A stretch of 31,338 bases of DNA from the NCBI GenBank assembly GCA_946495905.1, contig CAMMEP010000005.1:1-31338 (forward strand), in the 5' to 3' direction. This DNA is from an uncultured Clostridium sp. (GTDB taxonomy: Bacteria; Bacillota; Clostridia; TANB77; CAG-508). The translations under genes and the position numbers were made by a program. The notes under the pieces are model-generated. The model worked only from the letters and a program-made list of their open reading frames with translations. It did no database searches and was not told where the DNA came from. Positions 23,317-29,374 of the stretch are shown in pieces; positions within the stretch are counted from its first letter, which is position 1; every line of letters begins with the position of its first letter.

Positions 23317-24561
23317 ATGAATAATAAATTAGATACGGTTAAGAGTATCCTAAAAAAATATAAGCAAGAGCATCTACTAAATTTTTATTCTGAGCTTACA
23401 GATTCGCAAAAGTCTGATTTACTAAACCAAATATTGAGCATTGATTTTGATGAAATCTTATCCTTGTACGAAGATTCTAAAGTAGAAATTTTTAAGTCAA
23501 CAGAAGAAGTGGCACCTTTACCTTATATAGATAAACAGTCTTTAACTGCTTCTGAAATAGATAATTATCATAATATTGGAATAAAGGCTATTCAATCTGG
23601 AAAAGTTGGTATTATTACTTTAGCTGGAGGCCAAGGTTCTAGACTTGGATTTAGTGGACCTAAGGGAACCTTTATGTTAGATACTTCTCCTAAAAAATCT
23701 TTATTTGAAATTGTTTGCGATTACATTAAAACAATTTCTTTAAAATCCAAAATAGCTATTCCTTGGTATATTATGACTAGTATAAATAATTATTTTGATA
23801 CAATTCAGTTTTTTAATCAAAATAATTACTTTGGCTATGATAGAAATAATGTTACTTTTTTTACACAGGATAACTTACCTATTATTGACGTAAATGGTAA
23901 ATTAATTTTGTCTGAAATCTATAAAGTAAATCTTGCTTCTAATGGAAATGGAAATTTATTTTCTGCTTTGCGAAAAGCTAATTTAATTGATGTAATGGAG
24001 CATAAGCATTTGCAATGGCTTTTTGTAGGAGGGGTCGATAATGTGTTGCTTAATCCTCTTGATCCTATTTTCATTGGTTATACAATATCAACTGGATATG
24101 AAATAGGATCCAAAACCTTATTCAAAGAGAATCCTTCTGATTTTTCTTGGGTTTTTGCTCGAAGAGATAATAAACCTGCTATTGTAGATTGTGAAAACTT
24201 TGCAGAGGAATTATCTAAAATTACAGATGAAAAGGGTAATTATTTATACCGAGAAACCAATATGTTAGCACATTTATTTAGTTTAAATGCTATTAAAAAG
24301 ATGTCAACCATAAAGTTATCTTACCATAGAGCTTTTCGTAAAAATGCTTTTGTTAATGATGAAGGAATGAAACAAGTTCCAGATGGTCCTAATGTATATA
24401 AGTTTGAGCAATTTGTGTTTAATGCATTTTCTTATTTTGATAATATTGCTTTGCTTAGAGTAAATAAAGAAGAAGAGTTTGCGCCAATTAAAGATTTCAA
24501 CGGTCCATATAATCCTGAAATCGCTACGCAAAAATATGAAAAATTCGTTTTGAATAAATAA
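23317..24561 (+). CDS. UDP-sugar pyrophosphorylase (UDPGP/UAP1 family)
   Basis: A 414-residue nucleotidyltransferase that makes UDP-sugars from UTP and a sugar-1-phosphate. The signature LAGGQGSRLGFSGPKG (residues 102-117) is the UTP-binding loop of the UDPGP/UAP1 family rather than of the GalU type. A later GGVDNVLLNPLDPIFIGY is the usual sugar/metal-binding region, and the C-terminal KFEQFVFNAF fits the family. Substrate could be GlcNAc-1-P, GalNAc-1-P or glucose-1-P; the sequence alone does not decide. GGAGG lies 5 nt before the ATG at 23317. It follows the phosphoesterase by 67 nt without a clear terminator, so the two may be co-transcribed. Confidence 0.9.
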   Translation: MNNKLDTVKSILKKYKQEHLLNFYSELTDSQKSDLLNQILSIDFDEILSLYEDSKVEIFKSTEEVAPLPYIDKQSLTASEIDNYHNIGIKAIQSGKVGIITLAGGQGSRLGFSGPKGTFMLDTSPKKSLFEIVCDYIKTISLKSKIAIPWYIMTSINNYFDTIQFFNQNNYFGYDRNNVTFFTQDNLPIIDVNGKLILSEIYKVNLASNGNGNLFSALRKANLIDVMEHKHLQWLFVGGVDNVLLNPLDPIFIGYTISTGYEIGSKTLFKENPSDFSWVFARRDNKPAIVDCENFAEELSKITDEKGNYLYRETNMLAHLFSLNAIKKMSTIKLSYHRAFRKNAFVNDEGMKQVPDGPNVYKFEQFVFNAFSYFDNIALLRVNKEEEFAPIKDFNGPYNPEIATQKYEKFVLNK

Positions 24562-24576
24562 AAATTTAAATACTAA

Positions 24577-24616
24577 GAAAAATAAAGTAATATTTTTATA
24601 TTTTACTTTATTTTTC
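24577..24616 (+). terminator. Terminator of the pyrophosphorylase gene
   Basis: A perfect 14-bp stem (24577-24590 with 24603-24616; AATAAAGTAA/TTACTTTATT core) with T residues in the 3' arm, 15 nt after the stop. Confidence 0.75.
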
Positions 24617-24667
24617 GACAAAATAAGACACATTTTTTAACGAATTTTACAATTTTTACCAAATGTA

Positions 24668-24696
24668 TTGTTTTTTTCACTCTAATAGTATATAAT
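24668..24696 (+). promoter_or_regulatory. Orphan plus-strand promoter
   Basis: TTGTTT (24668-24673), 17-nt spacer, perfect TATAAT (24691-24696). No rightward gene follows before the leftward gene at 24948-25439. Confidence 0.45.
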
Positions 24697-24714
24697 GTCT
24701 ATATACTATTAGAG
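24680..24714. repeat. Perfect 15-bp inverted repeat around the orphan -10 box
   Basis: CTCTAATAGTATATA (24680-24694) and its exact complement TATATACTATTAGAG (24700-24714), 5-nt loop. The -10 box of the orphan promoter overlaps the left arm, so a dimeric repressor site is a reasonable reading. Confidence 0.75.
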
Positions 24715-24947
24715 AATTCAATTACAATTAGTTTTTAATCTTGATATAGCTATATCATTTATTCATAAATTTTTTATTTCTTTAATAGAGTTTGTTCAAG
24801 GAAATACCTATTTTTGTCTTTATCTTAGTAAATTGATACCTACTATGTTTCTATTTGCTAGTAAAACCTTCTAGTTTTATAACTTTTTTAATAGTAGTAT
24901 CAAAGGTATACCATTTTTTGATGTAGAAGATGCATATTCTACATCTC

Positions 24948-25439
24948 CTAATAATTAACTCCTACTAATTCAAACTCATAATTTTCATAATTAGGCATAT
25001 ATTGTTTTAATGTGTCATAGAATTTTTTACTCGTTTTATTTATCTTTAATTTGCAAAATTCATAGAAAATAACATATTCAATAATTTCTTTTCTATATTT
25101 CACAATATCTGGATTGATAATTAATCTATTCGCCAAACATTTGCCTAATCTTTTGTCTAATCTCATTATTTTATAATCTTCTGGAGCAAACTTTAAAGTT
25201 GTTCTTACTTTTTCCATGATTATTTCTAATTCTTTATTTGCTATGGCATCATACATTTTTTGAAGTAGCATTTCTACAATAACATCATTTTGAATTTTCT
25301 TATATTTAGTAGGAAGGCTAATTTCTATATTTTTTTCTTTTACATTTAATTTTGGAGTTTTAATACGTTTATATAATACTTTTAATTCATAGTTAACTCC
25401 AAAAATTTTTACTGACTTTAATATACTTTCTTTTTTCAT
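24948..25439 (-). CDS. YgjP-like metallopeptidase-domain protein lacking zinc ligands
   Basis: A 163-residue protein with the layout of YgjP/WLM-type metallopeptidase domains (DUF45): beta-rich N-terminus, then a RLGKCLANRLIINPDIV segment where family members have RWGSC...INL, followed by IIEYVIFYEFCKLKINKTSK where they have VVxHELCHLxxxNHSK. Thus the HExxH histidines are replaced by Tyr126 and Lys130, and the third histidine by Lys135; only Glu127 remains. It should not bind catalytic zinc by this motif. The gene itself looks intact, with AGGAGG 8 nt before the ATG and a strong promoter (25517-25545), so a non-catalytic role is likely. Family assignment rests on motif spacing. Confidence 0.7.
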   Translation of the reverse strand: MKKESILKSVKIFGVNYELKVLYKRIKTPKLNVKEKNIEISLPTKYKKIQNDVIVEMLLQKMYDAIANKELEIIMEKVRTTLKFAPEDYKIMRLDKRLGKCLANRLIINPDIVKYRKEIIEYVIFYEFCKLKINKTSKKFYDTLKQYMPNYENYEFELVGVNY

Positions 25440-25516
25440 AATAATAACCTCCTACTTATTTTTATCTACTTTTGAATTTTAAATTATATTTGTTTTTCTG
25501 AACTTTTGTTTGTATT

Positions 25517-25545
25517 ATTTTATACTCTATTTTTTATTTTGTCAA
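25517..25545 (-). promoter_or_regulatory. Promoter of the YgjP-like gene
   Basis: On the minus strand perfect TTGACA (25540-25545), 17-nt spacer, TAAAAT (25517-25522). It is divergent from the dGTPase promoter, with the -35 boxes about 47 nt apart. Confidence 0.7.
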
Positions 25546-25592
25546 TACTTTTTCAAAAATTTGTTCGCTTTTTTAGGGCTGATAAAATAATA

Positions 25593-25621
25593 TTGACAGA
25601 CTATGTTGAAATCGCTATAAT
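25593..25621 (+). promoter_or_regulatory. Consensus promoter of the dGTPase gene
   Basis: Perfect TTGACA (25593-25598), 17-nt spacer, perfect TATAAT (25616-25621). It leaves a leader of about 50 nt. Confidence 0.8.
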
Positions 25622-25677
25622 TTGAATATTATATTTGTATATTAATAATACACTAAATAATAATTGGAGGTATTTGT

Positions 25678-26874
25678 ATGAAAAATTCTTTTAGAGAAGT
25701 GAGTGCCTGCGAAAGCAATGTTAAATGGGAAAATATCATTTCAAGAGAATTTCCATTATATTCACGCAATAATGATATTCGTTCTGAATTTGAAAGAGAT
25801 TTTACAAGGGTAATCCATAGTAATGCTTATCGAAGGTTAAAACATAAAACGCAAGTATTTTATTCGCCTCAAAATGACCATATTTGTACTAGAATAGAAC
25901 ATGTAAATCATGTAGAATCCATTAGTTATACTATTGCACATTATCTAGGATTAAATGACGAGCTTACTCGTGCCATATCGGTAGCACATGATTTAGGGCA
26001 TAGTCCTTTTGGACATAAAGGTGAAAAAATATTAAATGAAATTTGTAAAAAAGATTTAAATTCTTCTTTTTGGCATGAAAAAAATGGGTTATTTTTTGTA
26101 GATAACATTGAACTTTTAGAAGATAAAGATGGATATAAGCAAAATTTAGATTTAACTTATGGTGTTAGAGATGGTATTATTTCACATTGTGGGGAAATTG
26201 ATGAAAATATTATAAAGCCTAGAGAAGAATTTATTGATTTAAAAGAATATAAGTATCCAAATCAATTTGCTCCCTACACTTGGGAGGGCTGTGTTGTAAA
26301 AATAGCAGATAAAATTTCTTATATTGGCAGAGATATTGAAGATGCTGTTACATTAGGAATTTTAGATGAACATTTGGATCAATTATATGATTTACTTGGA
26401 AATACTGGTGGAACAATTAATAATACGGTAATTATAAATAATTTAATTTATGACTTATGCGAACATTCTTCGCCTGAAATTGGCTTGTGTTTTTCTGATG
26501 ATGCCTTAAATTTGATGAATCAAATTAAGAAGTTTAATTATGAGTATATTTATGGTTCTGCTATTTTAAAGCCTTCTGACGAATATTTTTCTGTTATTAT
26601 TCATCGAATTTATAATACATTGAAGAATGCATATTATGCCGAGAATACTTATGATAATTTAAATAAATTAAGAAAATTTTATCCTAATTTAATCGATGGC
26701 TTTTTAGATTGGTTCCATCATTATTCTTCTGATGCAGAAAGGAAAAATTTAAAGAATAAAGTTTTATTTAATATAGTAAATCCAAAAGATTATTATTTTG
26801 CTATTGTTTTATATATTGCTGGTATGACGGATAAATTCGCCATTGATACCTATCGTGAAATAATTGGTTTTTAA
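25678..26874 (+). CDS. dgt: dGTP triphosphohydrolase-like HD-domain protein
   Basis: A 398-residue HD-superfamily nucleotide hydrolase that splits a deoxynucleoside triphosphate into deoxynucleoside and triphosphate. Family signatures: FERDFTRVIHSNAYRRLKHK (residues 38-57), KTQVF, TRIEHVNHVESIS with His75, and the HD pair in AHDLGHSPFGH (His104, Asp105). VVKIADKISYIGRDIEDA provides the later metal-ligand aspartate. Length and order fit the shorter dGTPase-like group common in Bacillota. GGAGG lies 7-8 nt before the ATG. It is likely monocistronic, with its own consensus promoter, and the next gene has its own promoter as well. Preferred substrate may not be dGTP. Confidence 0.92.
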   Translation: MKNSFREVSACESNVKWENIISREFPLYSRNNDIRSEFERDFTRVIHSNAYRRLKHKTQVFYSPQNDHICTRIEHVNHVESISYTIAHYLGLNDELTRAISVAHDLGHSPFGHKGEKILNEICKKDLNSSFWHEKNGLFFVDNIELLEDKDGYKQNLDLTYGVRDGIISHCGEIDENIIKPREEFIDLKEYKYPNQFAPYTWEGCVVKIADKISYIGRDIEDAVTLGILDEHLDQLYDLLGNTGGTINNTVIINNLIYDLCEHSSPEIGLCFSDDALNLMNQIKKFNYEYIYGSAILKPSDEYFSVIIHRIYNTLKNAYYAENTYDNLNKLRKFYPNLIDGFLDWFHHYSSDAERKNLKNKVLFNIVNPKDYYFAIVLYIAGMTDKFAIDTYREIIGF

Positions 26875-26882
26875 ACAAATTA

Positions 26883-26911
26883 TTGATATTTATGTAAATT
26901 TATGTTAAAAT
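26883..26911 (+). promoter_or_regulatory. Promoter of the 545-residue membrane protein
   Basis: TTGATA (26883-26888), 17-nt spacer, TAAAAT (26906-26911). The leader contains a small GC-rich hairpin GGGAG/CTCCC (26946-26959) just before the ribosome site. Confidence 0.6.
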
Positions 26912-26974
26912 AAATTATGTTACTTTTAACAATTTTATAGTTAAAGGGAGTGTACTCCCAGAAAGGATGTTTTT

Positions 26975-28612
26975 ATGGCAAAATTTATTTCGCGGATAAT
27001 AGCTTTCGGTGCTACCTTTTCAGTAGGGGTAGTGGTGAACTATTTTTTCTTACCTGCTTGGAGCTTTAACTCTGGTGGTTTCTATGCCTATCTATTATTT
27101 ATGGCGCTTGTAGCTATATGTTTTTTTGGAATAGTAGACCGGTTGGCTGAGAGTTATATACCTACCATAATTTGCGTTATTATAACAGGTATTGTATTAC
27201 TCACTCTTATTATTGGCTGGTTTACTTCTTGTAAGTTATTTCATGCTATGCGTTATCAGTCCTTAATAGAGATTGAGGAGGGAAATTTCACAGAAGAAGT
27301 ATCTAGCAATAATATTAGTGAAATTGCTGTTGTAGATGTTGCAACTGCTCAGCGACTTGGCGATAGAACAATAGCTAGTCTTGAAAATCCATCTTGGTAT
27401 GAGGTAGACGATGAGTACAATCTTATATTGTATAATGGTAAACAATATCGTTTATCTCCAATTAATTATGGTGGTTTTTTCAAGTACAATAAAGCAAAAG
27501 CTGCTGGGATTCCTGGGTATGTATTAGTTGATGCTATTACGCAGGAAGCTACTCTTGTCACATTAGAAAATCCTATTAAATATTCTCCTAGTGCTTATTT
27601 TTCTTATGATTTAACACGGCACTTGAGAAACCAGTATGCCAATTATGTATTTGGTAAATCTTTCTTTGAAATTGATGAAGAAGGGAATCCCTATTGGATT
27701 ACTTCTGTCAAAGAAACAAATATTGGTTTGTTCGGAGGCAAAACAGAAAATTCATTTATCATTACAGATGCATGTACTGGAGAAAGTACAGAATACTCTG
27801 TAGACGATTTACCGGAATGGGTTGATCATGCTTTCGATTTAGAATATTTGATGGATATGATATATTATAATTATGAATATATCAATGGCTTTTTCAATTT
27901 TTCTAAAACAGGTGTGAATAGGACATCTTACTATTATAGTGATAGCTCTTTTGCTGGTTATAATACCACAATTTCTTCTGATGGAATTGTATTTTATACT
28001 GGTGTTACCCCTGCCAATGCAGCTGAATCTATTAATGGATTTATTTTGGTAAGTCCTAGAACAGGAATTGTAAAATATTATTCTTGCTTCGGAGCTGAAG
28101 AATCTTCTGCTCAGGCTGCTGCTGAAGGATTAGTTCAAAATTTAGGTTATATAGCAACATTTCCTACTGTCGTTAATATAGATGGTGCTCCCACCTACTT
28201 TATGACATTAAAGGATGGAGCTGGATTAATCCAACGATATGCATTTTGTAATGTAGAAAACTATTCCATTGTCGTGCAGGATTCTACTCTGGAAGGAGCA
28301 CTCAACTCTTATCGTGTACGAATTGGAACACTTGATGCTAGTGCAATTGACACATCAAAGGATTCTATCCCTACTGAATCCAATGAAGAAATTGAAGTCG
28401 AAACCATTTCAACTTCTGGAGAGATTACTTCTCTCTATACTGCCGAAATAGATGGATATACTTATTATCTTTTTACTCTTAATGACACAAATTTATATAT
28501 GTCCTCTATTGAAAATAATTACAGGCAGGTACTTCTGCAAGTTGGGACAAATGTTAACATTGAATATGTTAATGAAAGTGAAATAATGCTTGTCAAAAGC
28601 ATTGACTTCTAA
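26975..28612 (+). CDS. Membrane-anchored extracellular protein of unknown function (545 aa)
   Basis: I do not recognise this protein with confidence. Three membrane helices fill the first 88 residues (about 5-27, 35-55, 63-86), ending in a cysteine-containing boundary. About 450 residues follow on one side of the membrane, probably outside. The outer part is beta-rich and looks built from related units: segments such as GYVLVDAITQEATLV, NSFIITDACTGESTEY and NGFILVSPRTGIVKYYSCFG each show a strand, D/S-x-x-T-G turn and strand, which is reminiscent of PepSY-like repeats. The C-terminus (about 470-545) may be a small OB-like beta domain (GEITSLYTAEIDGYTYYLFT). AAAGGA lies 7 nt before the ATG. 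It has its own promoter and terminator. A role in envelope sensing or wall assembly is only a guess. Confidence 0.85.
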   Translation: MAKFISRIIAFGATFSVGVVVNYFFLPAWSFNSGGFYAYLLFMALVAICFFGIVDRLAESYIPTIICVIITGIVLLTLIIGWFTSCKLFHAMRYQSLIEIEEGNFTEEVSSNNISEIAVVDVATAQRLGDRTIASLENPSWYEVDDEYNLILYNGKQYRLSPINYGGFFKYNKAKAAGIPGYVLVDAITQEATLVTLENPIKYSPSAYFSYDLTRHLRNQYANYVFGKSFFEIDEEGNPYWITSVKETNIGLFGGKTENSFIITDACTGESTEYSVDDLPEWVDHAFDLEYLMDMIYYNYEYINGFFNFSKTGVNRTSYYYSDSSFAGYNTTISSDGIVFYTGVTPANAAESINGFILVSPRTGIVKYYSCFGAEESSAQAAAEGLVQNLGYIATFPTVVNIDGAPTYFMTLKDGAGLIQRYAFCNVENYSIVVQDSTLEGALNSYRVRIGTLDASAIDTSKDSIPTESNEEIEVETISTSGEITSLYTAEIDGYTYYLFTLNDTNLYMSSIENNYRQVLLQVGTNVNIEYVNESEIMLVKSIDF

Positions 28613-28633
28613 AAAGCTGTGCTTTTTTGAAAA

Positions 28634-28665
28634 GGCCTGTCGACGCAAACGTCGGCAGGTCTTTA
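28634..28665 (+). terminator. GC-rich terminator of the 545-residue protein gene
   Basis: GGCCTGTCGACG (28634-28645) pairs with CGTCGGCAGGTC (28650-28661), 12 bp including two G-U wobbles in RNA, 4-nt loop, preceded by A residues and followed by TTT. It is unusually GC-rich for this sequence. Confidence 0.75.
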
Positions 28666-28674
28666 ATTATAGAC

Positions 28675-28707
28675 ACAAGCAATTAGGGTCTGTCCACAAT
28701 TGCTTGT
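28675..28707. repeat. 10-bp inverted repeat between convergent genes
   Basis: ACAAGCAATT (28675-28684) and AATTGCTTGT (28698-28707), 13-nt loop containing GGGTCTGTCC. It lies 5 nt beyond the nrdG stop codon. On the minus strand the T-run is weak, so it is a possible but not strong nrdG terminator. Confidence 0.5.
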
Positions 28708-28712
28708 TTGCA

Positions 28713-29216
28713 TTATAAAGCTACTTGTACTATTTTATGTTCTTTTAAACATTCTTGTACATCTAAAATTCTTTGGTTTTCTGATCCTTTAAATTTTAAT
28801 GTTGGATTTTTCTTTTCTTCTACAAATCTTCCATCTACTAAAACATCTATGTTTTGTAATGTTTCATTTGTTACTTCATCATTTCTATCTTCTAGTTGTT
28901 CTAGTGTGTATCCTGTATAGCACCATACATTAAAATTAGGTCTTACTTTTTTTACTTCTTTTATAAAATCTAGTACTTCTGGAATATTTTCTTTACATAG
29001 TGGCTCTCCCCCACTAATTGTTATTCCTTTTAAAATTGAATTTTCACATATTCTATTTACTATTGCTTGTTTATCAAATTTTTCTCCATAATTATAGTCT
29101 TGAGCTACTTGATTATGACATCCTGGGCAATGATGTGGGCATCCACTTACAAATAAAACTGCTCTCCATCCTACTCCATTTGATATGCTTTCATCATAAA
29201 ATCCTGCCATGTTCAT
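28713..29216 (-). CDS. nrdG: Anaerobic ribonucleotide reductase activating protein
   Basis: A radical SAM enzyme that places the glycyl radical on NrdD, using S-adenosylmethionine and a 4Fe-4S cluster. The cluster motif is CxxxCxxC in SGCPHHCPGCHNQ. ISGGEPL follows as the SAM-binding glycine motif, and VWCYTGYTLEQL is typical of NrdG. The ORF extends up to 29285, but that part overlaps a structured RNA element; the ATG at 29216 (MNMAGFYDES) is chosen because AGAAGGG lies about 12 nt upstream. An ATG at 29210 is also possible. Product about 167 residues, normal for the family. It follows nrdD with a gap of about 160 nt that holds the element at 29265-29363. Confidence 0.93.
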   Translation of the reverse strand: MNMAGFYDESISNGVGWRAVLFVSGCPHHCPGCHNQVAQDYNYGEKFDKQAIVNRICENSILKGITISGGEPLCKENIPEVLDFIKEVKKVRPNFNVWCYTGYTLEQLEDRNDEVTNETLQNIDVLVDGRFVEEKKNPTLKFKGSENQRILDVQECLKEHKIVQVAL

Positions 29217-29264
29217 TGTTAACATCATCCCTTCTTGTGTTCTCTTTATAATAATTTCAAAAAG

Positions 29265-29363
29265 AATTGTATTTTGGCTAGGCAAACGAGCTAGAAAACC
29301 GGAGGCGTGCTCTGTGCACGTCGAGGATTTTCTAAGCGACGTTTAACAACGCCAAAATCAATT
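29265..29363 (-). ncRNA. Compact GC-rich foldable element between nrdD and nrdG
   Basis: A 99-nt stretch can fold into one closed, branched-free arm. P1: 29265-29269 with 29359-29363 and 29271-29278 with 29351-29358 (one bulged base). P2: 29284-29288 with 29340-29344, then 29290-29291 with 29336-29337. P3: 29292-29298 with 29328-29334. P4: 29305-29310 with 29316-29321, hairpin loop of 5, with a G/A-rich internal loop (29301-29304 opposite 29322-29324) between P3 and P4. On the minus strand the last arm is followed by CTTTTTG. It is far more GC-rich than its surroundings. I do not recognise the class. It may be a cis-regulatory leader of nrdG, an attenuator or a small RNA. The strand is chosen from the direction of the flanking genes. 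Confidence 0.5.
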
Positions 29364-29374
29364 ATCTTTGAAAT

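Larger units (their letters stand above)
24617..24947. other. Gene-free interval with orphan promoter and palindromes
   Basis: No credible ORF is seen on either strand. The interval contains a plus-strand promoter (24668-24696) inside a perfect inverted repeat (24680-24714), a 14-bp palindrome GATATAGCTATATC (24743-24756), a small TAAAAC/GTTTTA hairpin followed by T residues (about 24861-24889), and a 9-bp hairpin GATGTAGAA/TTCTACATC (about 24919-24944) near the end of the leftward YgjP-like gene. It could hold a small RNA of roughly 150-200 nt. Confidence 0.4.

Noticed and set aside
28675..28707. Insertion sequence end around GGGTCTGTCC
   Set aside because: The word resembles some IS termini, but no transposase or matching second end is present nearby.
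29217..29285. Longer N-terminus for NrdG from the ATG at 29285
   Set aside because: It overlaps the structured element, has no ribosome site, and adds residues not expected for NrdG.
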